From NCBI RefSeq assembly GCF_014205055.1, contig NZ_JACHMS010000001.1:7592501-7656500 (forward strand): a stretch of 64,000 nt of DNA, given 5' to 3'. Positions within the stretch are counted from its first letter, which is position 1. Each line of letters starts with the position of its first letter. The notes beneath the pieces are model-generated. The model did not search any database. It was not told the origin of the DNA and saw only the letters and a program-made list of their open reading frames with translations. The stretch is from Streptomyces luteogriseus (GTDB lineage: Bacteria > Actinomycetota > Actinomycetes > Streptomycetales > Streptomycetaceae). Position numbers and translations under genes: made by a program. Positions 40,108 to 48,764 of this stretch are shown here, piece by piece.

Positions 40108-42985
40108 CGCCCGCCACCCCGCCCGTGTCGATCACGATCTGGTCCACCGCGATCCCGGGATCCACCATGAACACCCTCAGCACATGCTCACCGGGCGCGG
40201 ACACGGTCACCCGGGTCGTCAGCTTCTCGATGCCCTCCTCCACGTTGCGGGCCCAGGCGTCGCCCCGGTTGCCGGTGGCGACCGCCTGACCCGACAGCAC
40301 CGTCGGAGGCTGGTCGTCGAGGGCGACCGCGAGGCGCCGCTTGCCGCGTTCGTCGAGGGAGGGCAGCCGGAAGACCGTCACCGGGAACGTGCCGGGCGTG
40401 CTGAAACGGATCCGGTAACGCAACTCCGGTGACCGGCTGGCGAGGTCCTCGGCGATGGGCGGTGCCGTCGTCGGGACGGCCTCGACGGCGGCCGCACGGC
40501 GGCCCAGGCCGCGGACGGTCCGCCATCGCGCTCCGCCGCGCGGCACCGCGAGGTCGAAGTGCGCCGCGTCGATCGACACATAGCCATGGGCCTCGACGAA
40601 GCCGCGGGCGCGCCGGCGCGCCCGTTCCCCGTCGTCGACCACCAGCAGCGGCACCTGGATGCTCCGGCCGGCACCGGTGAAGGTCAGGGTCGGACGGTGC
40701 GTGCCCTCCGGCACCCGGGGCCAGTCGATCTCGGCCCACACCCGGACCTGGTCGATGAGTTCACCGCCCGTCGTGCTGAGCCGGACCCACGGGGCGCTCG
40801 CCTCGGCCCGCCACTCAAGCGGCAGGAAGCCGGTGTTGAAGACATCCACGAAGCGGCGGTCGCGGGTGTAGGAGGAGAAGGACAGCGGGCGGTCGGCCCC
40901 CGTCTCGTTGCCCTCGGAGGCCAGCCCCAGGCCCGACGTCTCCTGCCGGGGGAGTCTGGTGACGGCCGGGCGGCCCGGCGCCTTCGGAATCTCGGAGGGG
41001 TAGGGGTTGACGATGCCGTCCCATTTCCCGCCCGCGATCCGGGTGTTGTAGCGCCGGGTGATCTCCTGTTCCTCGGCGTGAGCCGCCTCGGCCAGGTCCG
41101 CGAAACGGTTCGTGCCCGCCCCGCGGCCCTGGCGGACCGCGAGGGCGTTGCGGTCCGCCCAGTAGTACTTGAGGTTCATCAACCAGGCGCCGTGGACCGG
41201 GTACTCGACCAGCTCGTAGTACGCGTCCCGGTAGGCCTCGGGCAGCTTCGCACCCAGCCGCCGCGCACGGTCCAGCAACTGCTCGTAGGCCGTCATGCGC
41301 TGGCCCGCCTCGTCGCCGTGGTGCACCGTCGAGAAGACCGCCCGGTCGATGAACTCGGGGCGCCGCTGCGCCGCCAGGCGGTAGTACTCGGTGCGGATCG
41401 CGGCGATCTCCGAGCCGTACCGTCGGCCGAACTGGCGTCCTGCCCACTCCACGAGGAAGTCCCCGACGTCGCCGGGGCCCCAGCGGTCCACGTCCCAGGC
41501 CATGTCCAGGCAGAAGGACAGCCCCGTCTCGATCGACTTGATGTCACCGACGTTGAAGATCCACATGCGGTCCACCCGGTGCTCGTGGACCCGGCGCAGC
41601 TCCTGCCAGACCTTGCTCAACTGCGTGGTGTCCAGCCACAGATAGCTCCGAGGGCGGCCCCAGTACGAGAGGTGGTAGTAGATGCCGTTGCCGCCGGGTC
41701 GGCTTCGCTCGGCCTCGTTCGGGAGCTGGCGCATGTTGCCGTGGTTGTCGTCCGGCCAGATCAGTGTGACGTCCTCGGGAACCTGGACGCCCGCGTTGTA
41801 CAGCTCCAGGACCTCCTTGTACGGGATGAAGATCTGCGGCTCGGCCGCCGGGCCGACCTCCTCGGCCAGGATGCGGCGCTGGTCGGCGATGATGTCGTTC
41901 ATCACCACGACCTTCTCCGGGACGGTGGTGGCGTGCTTCGTCTCCAGCGCGGAGTCGTGCAGACCGCGCATGCCGATCGTCCAGCTGCTCTCGTAGGCGG
42001 CGTTCTGGCGGGCCCGGGCCCGCCAGTAGTCGGAGATCACCGAGGGGTTGACCGTGTAGTCGTAGAGGGGGAGCGTGCCGTCCTCGGCACGGTGCTCCTC
42101 GGCCCACGGCTCCCATTCGTGGACTCCGTTGCGCAGCATGGCCTCGGGGTGGCTGGAGCCGACCACGATGCCGTAGCGCTGGGCCAGTTCGGGATTGTCG
42201 CGGTGCTTGTTGAAGAAGTCGGAGTAGGGGTGCATCGCGGGCCAGAGGTAGTTGGCCTTGAGGCGGAGCAGCAGTTCGAAGACCCGCTCGTAGGTCTTCG
42301 GGCCGATGTTCTTGTCCGGTTCCCGGGTGCGGCGGGACCAGGTGGTGAGGTTCTGCTCGTCGTTGATGAAGATGCCCCGGTAGCGGACCGCCGGCTCCTT
42401 TCGGATGAGGGGCCCGGCCGGGACCGTCACGGTGTCGCGGCGGGCCACGGGGACGTCGGCCCACCAGTACCAGGGCGAGACGCCGATGCGTTCCGAGGTG
42501 TCGTAGACGCCGTAGACCGTGCCGCGGCGGTCGCTGCCGGCGATGACCAGGGCCCGTCCCACGCCGGGCAGCGGGCGGTCCACGACCTGGGTGACCGACG
42601 CCTCCCAGCGGCCCTTCACCCGGGAGACGTCCAGACGCCGCTGTGCGACGAGCCGGTCGATCACCGGGCTCGCGCCGATCGTCCCCACGAGGACCAGGAG
42701 TTCGGAGCGCCGCGGCACGGTGTGCAGCAGGCCCGGCCGTACACCGCCGACCCGCTCCACGTCCGCCTGGAGGTCACCGGCCGCGCGGATGACGGCGGGG
42801 TCCTCCGCCGCGTCCACGACGATGTCCACGGCGGTGCCGTCCCGGAGCAGGGGGAAGCCGGAGGGGTCGGCCGAGGGAGCGGCCTCGGCGGCGGCGACGG
42901 GGAGCAGGGGAGCGGCGCCTGCGGCTGCCATTCCCCGTAAGAAGGACTTGCGGGTCACGGACGAGCGCGATGGTCTCTGCGGCAC
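40070..42985 (-). CDS. Secreted glycoside hydrolase family 115 protein (xylan alpha-glucuronidase type)
   Basis: A 971-residue exported protein. The N-terminus has a Tat-like signal (SVTRKSFLRGMAAAGAAPLLP, with RK instead of RR). The body shows GH115 hallmarks: VRYRGIFINDEQNLTTW, LRLKANYLWPAMH, GIVVGSSHPEAMLRN, PEDVTLIWPDDNHGNMRQLP and HGDEAGQRMTAYEQ. GH115 enzymes remove glucuronic or methyl-glucuronic acid side chains from xylan. The C-terminal 300 residues form beta-rich accessory domains. I chose GTG 42985, preceded by GGAAAGG. A LacI-type operator lies 109 bases upstream. The 3' end is duplicated. Confidence 0.87.
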   Translation of the reverse strand: MPQRPSRSSVTRKSFLRGMAAAGAAPLLPVAAAEAAPSADPSGFPLLRDGTAVDIVVDAAEDPAVIRAAGDLQADVERVGGVRPGLLHTVPRRSELLVLVGTIGASPVIDRLVAQRRLDVSRVKGRWEASVTQVVDRPLPGVGRALVIAGSDRRGTVYGVYDTSERIGVSPWYWWADVPVARRDTVTVPAGPLIRKEPAVRYRGIFINDEQNLTTWSRRTREPDKNIGPKTYERVFELLLRLKANYLWPAMHPYSDFFNKHRDNPELAQRYGIVVGSSHPEAMLRNGVHEWEPWAEEHRAEDGTLPLYDYTVNPSVISDYWRARARQNAAYESSWTIGMRGLHDSALETKHATTVPEKVVVMNDIIADQRRILAEEVGPAAEPQIFIPYKEVLELYNAGVQVPEDVTLIWPDDNHGNMRQLPNEAERSRPGGNGIYYHLSYWGRPRSYLWLDTTQLSKVWQELRRVHEHRVDRMWIFNVGDIKSIETGLSFCLDMAWDVDRWGPGDVGDFLVEWAGRQFGRRYGSEIAAIRTEYYRLAAQRRPEFIDRAVFSTVHHGDEAGQRMTAYEQLLDRARRLGAKLPEAYRDAYYELVEYPVHGAWLMNLKYYWADRNALAVRQGRGAGTNRFADLAEAAHAEEQEITRRYNTRIAGGKWDGIVNPYPSEIPKAPGRPAVTRLPRQETSGLGLASEGNETGADRPLSFSSYTRDRRFVDVFNTGFLPLEWRAEASAPWVRLSTTGGELIDQVRVWAEIDWPRVPEGTHRPTLTFTGAGRSIQVPLLVVDDGERARRRARGFVEAHGYVSIDAAHFDLAVPRGGARWRTVRGLGRRAAAVEAVPTTAPPIAEDLASRSPELRYRIRFSTPGTFPVTVFRLPSLDERGKRRLAVALDDQPPTVLSGQAVATGNRGDAWARNVEEGIEKLTTRVTVSAPGEHVLRVFMVDPGIAVDQIVIDTGGVAGGYLAPPESYRRT

Positions 42986-43093
42986 AGGGCACTGCCTTTC
43001 CGCGCCGGCTCCGCGGCGGTTCCTCACGTACGGGCCGTCGGCGGGGCTGCGCGCACAGGGGAGGGCGAGGGGCGGGAGGGGCATGGGCAGGCT

Positions 43094-43107
43094 GGAAAGC
43101 GCTTTCC
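43094..43107. promoter_or_regulatory. LacI-family operator upstream of GH115 (GGAAAGCGCTTTCC)
   Basis: A perfect 14-bp palindrome with the central CpG typical of LacI-family sites. It lies between the divergent GH115 and chorismate mutase genes, closer to GH115. The rest of the 337-base spacer has no recognisable gene. Which repressor binds is unknown; none is encoded nearby. Confidence 0.7.
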
Positions 43108-43322
43108 GCTGCACCCTAGGTGAGGCCACATGAGGGCGTCCAGATGGGGGTGGGGGGTCTGCCGTGACGCCGCTTCCGTCACGACGGTCCCGGCCAACAC
43201 CGGGGCGGGAGGCGGTACATGAGCCACCGGGGTGTGCCCGTTACGGGGTGGGTGCCGTCGGGCGCCCCGAGGCTGGTCGGTAGGTTGGCGCCTGCCTCCC
43301 CCCCACACGGAAGGCCGACCCG

Positions 43323-43949
43323 GTGCGCACTCGACGTCTCCGATCCGCTCTCACCCTCCTCGGCGCCATGGCCACGGCGGCCATCCTGGCCCTCGGCGTG
43401 GCGGGCCCGGCCACCGCCGACGCCCGGCGGCCCGCACCCGCAGGCCGGTCGACCACCGCCCACGGCCTCGTCCCGGTGACGGACCTCTTCGCCCGGCGGC
43501 TGCTGCTGGCCGACAAGGTCGCCGCCGCCAAGTACGGCACGGACACGCCGATCGACGACCCGGCGCGCGAGGCACAGATCCTGACCGATGTCCGGGCCCG
43601 GGCAGCCGGCCTCGGGCTCGACCCGGACAGCGTGGCTGCCGTGTTCCGGGACCAGATCGAGGCGAACAAGCTGGTGCAGCGCGGTCTGTACGCCCGCTGG
43701 GACGCGAACCCGGGCGAGCGTCCCACCGAGCGTCCCGACCTGGCCGAGGAGGTCCGCCCGGCTCTGGACCGCATCACCACCGGCCTGCTGGTCGCGCTGC
43801 GGGAGACGGAACGGGCCCGGGCGGTGCCGTCGTGCGGTCCGCGCCTGGCCGTGGCGGCCGGCTGGTCCGCCCACTCCCACCGGCTCGACGCCCTGCACCT
43901 GGAGGGACTCGGGCGGGCGCTGCCGTCGGTGTGTGCCGGTTCCCGGTAG
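43323..43949 (+). CDS. Secreted chorismate mutase (AroQ-gamma type)
   Basis: A 208-residue protein with a signal peptide ending near GPATA. The mature domain matches the gamma subclass of AroQ chorismate mutases known from mycobacterial secreted enzymes: DLFARRLLLADKVAAAKYGTDTPIDDPAREAQIL, VFRDQIEANKLVQRGLYARW, plus two late cysteines (PSCGPR and PSVC) that could form the known disulfide. It would convert chorismate to prephenate outside the cytoplasm, where no shikimate pathway exists; the purpose is unclear. GTG start with GGAAGG upstream. Confidence 0.88.
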   Translation: MRTRRLRSALTLLGAMATAAILALGVAGPATADARRPAPAGRSTTAHGLVPVTDLFARRLLLADKVAAAKYGTDTPIDDPAREAQILTDVRARAAGLGLDPDSVAAVFRDQIEANKLVQRGLYARWDANPGERPTERPDLAEEVRPALDRITTGLLVALRETERARAVPSCGPRLAVAAGWSAHSHRLDALHLEGLGRALPSVCAGSR

Positions 43950-43958
43950 TCCCGCCGC

Positions 43959-44429
43959 TCAGAAGGCGCCGTCGGCCTCGACGAGACGGGCCAGGTTCTC
44001 CAGCGCCATGCGCGTGCCCGTCTCGTTGTCGGCGGCGGGCACGGCGTCGGGGAGGCCCTCGTGGACCATGAGGACGTCGGTGCCGCCGCCCTCGGCGTCG
44101 GTGAGTGTGGTCGTCAGCGTCATGGCGCCGCCCAGCGCGGGGTCGGCGGTCTCGAACTCGAGCACCTCGACCACCCGTTCGTCCGGCACCAGCCGCGCGA
44201 AGTGCCCGTGGTAGGTGTCCGTGTGCGCGGCCGACTTGCCGGTGGCGTCCGGTGCTTCGTAGGTGAGCGAGACACGGAACCGGCCGCCCTCGCGGGCGTC
44301 GAACTCGTGCACCTCGGCACGCATCCCCGACGGCACCCGCCAGCGGGCGATCGCCTCCGCGCTCACCAGCGCCCGGTAGACGGCGGCACGGGGAGCGTCG
44401 ACATGGCCGGATACCCGGGACGTGTACAT
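43959..44429 (-). CDS. SRPBCC (AHSA1/polyketide-cyclase-like) family protein
   Basis: A 156-residue protein with the START-like fold: an N-terminal strand TSRVSGHVDAPRAAVYRALVSAEAIARWRVP and a C-terminal long helix GTRMALENLARLVEA. AHSA1-type members bind small hydrophobic molecules; specific function unknown. Ten bases separate it from the DUF779 gene upstream, so they probably form one transcript. Confidence 0.85.
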   Translation of the reverse strand: MYTSRVSGHVDAPRAAVYRALVSAEAIARWRVPSGMRAEVHEFDAREGGRFRVSLTYEAPDATGKSAAHTDTYHGHFARLVPDERVVEVLEFETADPALGGAMTLTTTLTDAEGGGTDVLMVHEGLPDAVPAADNETGTRMALENLARLVEADGAF

Positions 44430-44438
44430 GGGCCAACC

Positions 44439-44843
44439 CTAGGCGGTGTGGTCCGCCCCGTTCGGCAGCGGCGGCTCCGACTCGAGGCGGTGCAGTTCCT
44501 CGTCGGTGAGGAGGCGGGAGCGGAGCAGGAAGCGGACGCCCTCCGGGGCCTCCAGGGAGAAGCCGCTGCCCCGGCCGGGTACCACGTCCACGGTGAGGTG
44601 GGTGTGCGACCAGTACGTGAACTGGTCCGCGCTCATCCAGAACGGGGTGTCCCCGGCCACGTGCCCCAGCAGGACGTCCGAGGCGCCGACCCGGAACTCG
44701 CCGCGCGGGTAACACATCGGGGCGCTGCCGTCGCAGCAGCCGCCGGACTGGTGGAACATCACCGGCCCGTGCGTCCCGGTCAGCCGCCGCAGCAGTTCCT
44801 CGGCGGCGGGGGTCAGTTCGACACGTCCTGTGCGCACGGTCAT
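44439..44843 (-). CDS. DUF779 family protein
   Basis: A 134-residue protein with the DUF779 core HGPVMFHQSGGCCDGSAPMCY, a Cys pair likely to bind metal or be redox active. The family often neighbours aldehyde dehydrogenase genes; none is seen here. It precedes the SRPBCC gene. Confidence 0.88.
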   Translation of the reverse strand: MTVRTGRVELTPAAEELLRRLTGTHGPVMFHQSGGCCDGSAPMCYPRGEFRVGASDVLLGHVAGDTPFWMSADQFTYWSHTHLTVDVVPGRGSGFSLEAPEGVRFLLRSRLLTDEELHRLESEPPLPNGADHTA

Positions 44844-44984
44844 GAGTTCCTCCTGGCGGGACGTCGGGGTCGGGAACCGCTCCGCATCGCGAGTCCCCCA
44901 GTATCCGCCGCCGTACGGGGGAGGGCCACAAGGCGGGAGCGGTACACCTGGCCGCCCCCGCCCCGCGCGGCGTACGGATCAGGC

Positions 44985-45760
44985 CGCGATGGCCTCCACC
45001 GTCTCCCGCCCGTCCGCTCCGCCCGCGACGGCCCCCACCCTCTTCCGCCCGTCCGCTCCGCCCGCATGGCCTGCCGCCGGTCGCCCACGGCCCGGGGCGG
45101 CATGCCCGTCGCCAACGCACCGGTCAGCCGCTCGCCCCTGCGCTACGCGGCGGCCCGCTGTCCGCCGGCCACTCGATGCCGGGGAACGAGCCGGCGACCG
45201 GGACCTCGTCGGGCCCCGACCACCTCGCCGCCGGCCGGCCGTACGCCGCCGTCGCGCACCCCCGGTCACGGTGACGCCGGTGTGCGGTTCGACGCCGTGG
45301 TCGAGGTGCACCCGGCTGAGCAGCCGACCGACCACGGTGCCGACGGCGTGGCCGGCGGCACGGGAGCCGGTTCGAGCGGGGTCACCCCCGCGCCCAGCCC
45401 CCGGGCCACCGCGGCGGCCTCAACGCCGAGGACCCGGTGCCCACCACGACCGGAAGGCGGCCGGACCGCGGCCGCCCGCGCGGCGCGAGGGCGTCGTCCA
45501 CGGTGCGCAGCACATGCGCGCCCTCGTCGACGACCGGCGCGCCCAGCGGGTCCAGCTCACCGAGGCGGGTCCGGACGCGGTCGAGCGCATGCAGGAGATG
45601 CGCAGCCGGGGTGTGGAGGCCGACCTCGCCGCCCGTCGCCCGAGAACCTGGGACGGCCGCCCGCCGGCCGTCCGGCCGGCTCGTCGACGAGCTCGTCCGG
45701 CATGCGGAGACCGAGATCGTCGGCCTCCCGGCCGCGCCACCCGGTACGGGGGCCTGAGGG
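44985..45760 (-). pseudogene. Remnant of a FAD-dependent ferredoxin/nitrite reductase-like oxidoreductase
   Basis: Between DUF779 and the phosphotransferase no intact gene fits. On the minus strand, pieces of a pyridine nucleotide-disulfide oxidoreductase appear in different frames: GAHVLRTVDDALAP, then PVVVGTGS (NAD motif remnant) and VGRLLSRVHLDHGVEPHTGVTVTG. The N-terminal FAD motif is missing and at least two frameshifts separate the pieces. Plus-strand frames here look like non-coding shadows. I judge it a decayed gene; sequencing error is less likely because the N-terminus is also gone. Confidence 0.55.
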
Positions 45761-45783
45761 CGGGCGCTGGTTGAATGCCGGGC

Positions 45784-46701
45784 ATGACCGAGACCGACGC
45801 GCACGAGTCCGACCGCTGGGTCGAGTTCTTCGTCCGGCGCGGATACCCCCGCGCCCGGCGGCTGGCCTCCGGCATGGAAGGGACCGTCTACCGGCTCCGG
45901 GACGGGACGGTCGCGAAGGTGTGGGCCGGGCGGGCCCCCGAGGACTTCGACCTCACCCGACGGCTCTACGCCGACATCGCCGGGCACCCCCTGCCCTTCG
46001 GTACGCCGCGGATCCTGGACGCCGAGGAGCACGACGGGGTGCTCGTCAGCTACGAACGCGAGCTGGGCGGCCGCCCGTTGCGCTCCGAGGGCGAGCAGCC
46101 GGCCCCTGACCTGCCCCGCCGGGAGACCGACGCCCTGCTCACCGTCCTGCGCGCACTGGCCTCCGTCCCGGGCAGCGAGGCCATGCGGCGCCTGGTGATC
46201 CAGGGGGACGACCGGCCACTGTGGCAGGGTCACTCCCGCTTCTCCGACGCGCTCGCCGCCCTCGTGGAGCGGGCCGCCGGCCGCAACCTGGACGCCCTCG
46301 CCGCGCAGGTGCCCGGACTGGCCGGCGTCGTGTCCCGTACCGCGTCCTCGCTGCGGGCGCTGCCCGACCGGCCCGAGAGCGTCATCCACGGGGATCTGGT
46401 GCCGCCCAACCTCCACGTGGACGAGGCCGGGCACCCGGTCGCCGTCCTCGACTTCGGGTTCTGCACCACCGTCGGCGACCCCGCCTTCGAAGCCGCCGTC
46501 ACGGCCGCCGTCTGGGACATGTACGGACCCGACGCCGACCGCCACACCGCCGAGCTGACCCGTCTCTTCGCCCGCGAACTGGGCCATGCCGAAGAGGTCC
46601 TGGCCCTCTACCGGACGGCCTACGCCCTCATCACGTACGACCTCTTCGGCATGGGCCCGCACGACGGGCACTTCCGCTGGTGCGCCGCCTTGTTGCGGTG
46701 A
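45784..46701 (+). CDS. Aminoglycoside phosphotransferase-like kinase
   Basis: A 305-residue protein of the APH/choline kinase fold. The catalytic loop VIHGDLVPPNLHV and the metal-binding VLDFGFCTTVGDP are intact. An N-terminal nucleotide-binding lobe is suggested by SGMEGTVYRLRDGTVAKVW, with Lys for ATP. Phosphate acceptor unknown; it need not be an antibiotic. Two in-frame ATGs nine bases apart precede it; the second was chosen. Confidence 0.85.
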   Translation: MTETDAHESDRWVEFFVRRGYPRARRLASGMEGTVYRLRDGTVAKVWAGRAPEDFDLTRRLYADIAGHPLPFGTPRILDAEEHDGVLVSYERELGGRPLRSEGEQPAPDLPRRETDALLTVLRALASVPGSEAMRRLVIQGDDRPLWQGHSRFSDALAALVERAAGRNLDALAAQVPGLAGVVSRTASSLRALPDRPESVIHGDLVPPNLHVDEAGHPVAVLDFGFCTTVGDPAFEAAVTAAVWDMYGPDADRHTAELTRLFARELGHAEEVLALYRTAYALITYDLFGMGPHDGHFRWCAALLR

Positions 46702-46708
46702 ACGCGCA

Positions 46709-48748
46709 CTACAGCAGGTCGCGGGGCACCGTCTCGTTCCAGGTACGGGAGAAGACCCGCCGGTCGGCCTCGTACGCGTCGAGGGTCGCGTCGACGAAGA
46801 AGTCCGTCTCGTCGCAGGTGAGCCGGGTGTGGGTGACCACCTTCACGTCCCAGTCGTCCCGCCGGAACCGCATGGTCCAGGTGGTCTCGCCGCCGACCGA
46901 GGTGAAGTCGTCGGCGACCACCGTGTAGCGCTCGTGGGCGCGGCGGCCGGCCTCCAGGCCGATGTCCTCGAAGCGGACCGTGCCCCGGTCCTTCACGATG
47001 TCCAGCTCGGAGCGGTAGTCGATCAGATCCCGCTTGACGTCCCAGCGCTCCTCCGGGGGCGTCACCTGGGTCATGGCGAGCGGGGGAGTGCCCTCGGGTT
47101 CGCCGAAGGGCGACGACGGCACCTCGTCGGGCTCGTCCAGCGGTCGCACCGGAAGAGTGAGCGTGCTGGAGTGCTCGTGGACGCTGAGCAGGGCCGGCTT
47201 GGGCGCCGGCCAGGCCAGCGGCCAGTAGGACGTCGACAGGGACAGCCGGATGCGGTGGCCCGGCGGGAACGCCTGCGCCACACCGTTGAGCGGGATGGTG
47301 GCCCGGTAGCGCCGACCCGGCTCCAACGGCTCGGGGGACTCCGTGCTGTCACGTCGGGTCAGATTGAGAATGCCGTACGAGACGCGCGTCGCGGCGCCGT
47401 CGGGGCTCACGTCGGACAGCCGCGCCGCCACCAGGGCGACCGGCTCGCTGACCGACAGGTCGAGCTCCACGCTCGGCGAGCCGAGGATCTCCACGGGCTC
47501 GGTCAGCGGCTCGCTGTCGAAGACGAGTGAACCGCCGTCCTCCTCCCGCTGGTCGTAGGGCAGGTCCGGGGGCGCGTTGTAGGAGGCCCACTTGCCGGCG
47601 AACTGGCCGACGGACAGCGGCGAGCGCACGGTCATGGCCGCGCCGCCCTCGGAGGGCGCAGCCGTGGCGTCCTGTGCGGGTCCGATCGTGTGCCGGGTGA
47701 GCGGGTGTGTCTCGGGCCGGATGTGCGGGGACGGCCAGTGCGGCTCGCCGACCCAGCGGCCCGGCCGCTCCTCGTAGGAGGTGGAGGGCGGGACGCTGTC
47801 CTGCATCCACGCCTGGAGCATCGGCCCGTCCATGACGCCGTTGTCGACGCCCTTGAGCCAGTGGTCCCACCACCGCACGAGCTCCTGGAGGTAGCCGATC
47901 GCGGGGCCCGGCTCCCCGAGGTGGGGGAACTTGTGCGACCAGGGCCCGATCAGCCCCTTGCGGGGCACGTCCAGGTTCCCCAGCAGCCGGGTCACGGCGT
48001 TGGAGTAGCCGTCCGCCCAGCCGCTGGAGGCCAGGACCGGGCAGCGCACGCTCGTGTAGTCCTCGCACACCGAGGCGTGCCGCCAGTAGTCGTCGCGCCG
48101 CTGGTGGCGCAGCCACTCCAGCACCCACGGCTCGGTGTTCTCCAGCCGCTCGTGCCACATCGCGCGCCAGCGCTCGCCGACCACGGCCGGGTCGGGCGGG
48201 CAGGTGCCGTAGGCGAACATGGTGCCCGCCTCGGCCAGGTTGTCCGACAGCAGGGCGCCGCCCATGTAGTGCATGTCGTCGGCGTGCCGGTCGTCGGTGA
48301 ACGAGGCGATGGCGATGGCCTTCAGGCTCGGCGGCCTGCGGGCCGCCACCTGGAGCGCGGCGAACGCGCCCCAGGAGATGCCCATCATGCCCGTGCCGCC
48401 GTCGCACCAGGGCTGCTCCGCCAGCCAGGCCAGGATCTCCTCGGCGTCCGCCTGCTCCCGTTCCAGGTACTCGTCGCGCAGCACGCCCTCCGAGTCGCCG
48501 GTGCCGCGCAGGTCGACGCGCACGCAGGCGTAGCCGTGCCCGGCGAGGTAGGGGTGGTGGATCGAGTCCCGTACGGCCGTCAGGTCGCGCTTGCGGTACG
48601 GGATGTACTCCAGCACCGCCGGCACCGGCTCCTGGTCCGAGGAGGCGGGGCGCCAGATGTGCGCGGAGAGCCGGACCCCGTCGGACATCGGGATCGTGAC
48701 GTGCTCTTCTTCCTTCGTCTCGTACGGCAGATTGGTCACGTAACGCAT
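46709..48748 (-). CDS. CocE/NonD family hydrolase (S15 peptidase-like)
   Basis: A 679-residue alpha/beta hydrolase. The nucleophile elbow is GISWGAF (Ser in G-x-S-x-G), with ASSGWADGY giving the acid and GPWSHKFP the histidine. The C-terminal X-Pro dipeptidyl-peptidase jelly-roll domain follows. Families with this layout cleave esters or amides, including acyl-peptide and cocaine-type esters. It starts 16 bases after the ATP-grasp gene and its GAGGAG overlaps that gene's stop, so they form an operon. Confidence 0.88.
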   Translation of the reverse strand: MRYVTNLPYETKEEEHVTIPMSDGVRLSAHIWRPASSDQEPVPAVLEYIPYRKRDLTAVRDSIHHPYLAGHGYACVRVDLRGTGDSEGVLRDEYLEREQADAEEILAWLAEQPWCDGGTGMMGISWGAFAALQVAARRPPSLKAIAIASFTDDRHADDMHYMGGALLSDNLAEAGTMFAYGTCPPDPAVVGERWRAMWHERLENTEPWVLEWLRHQRRDDYWRHASVCEDYTSVRCPVLASSGWADGYSNAVTRLLGNLDVPRKGLIGPWSHKFPHLGEPGPAIGYLQELVRWWDHWLKGVDNGVMDGPMLQAWMQDSVPPSTSYEERPGRWVGEPHWPSPHIRPETHPLTRHTIGPAQDATAAPSEGGAAMTVRSPLSVGQFAGKWASYNAPPDLPYDQREEDGGSLVFDSEPLTEPVEILGSPSVELDLSVSEPVALVAARLSDVSPDGAATRVSYGILNLTRRDSTESPEPLEPGRRYRATIPLNGVAQAFPPGHRIRLSLSTSYWPLAWPAPKPALLSVHEHSSTLTLPVRPLDEPDEVPSSPFGEPEGTPPLAMTQVTPPEERWDVKRDLIDYRSELDIVKDRGTVRFEDIGLEAGRRAHERYTVVADDFTSVGGETTWTMRFRRDDWDVKVVTHTRLTCDETDFFVDATLDAYEADRRVFSRTWNETVPRDLL

Positions 48749-48764
48749 GGAACTGACGTACTCC

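Noticed and set aside
44830..45774. Long plus-strand open frame, including a stretch resembling a MarR C-terminus (RRAQRVQLTEAGPDAVERM)
   Set aside because: No family support over its length, low-complexity composition, and the minus strand shows oxidoreductase remnants with better similarity; the resemblance is probably a chance effect of GC-rich antisense reading.
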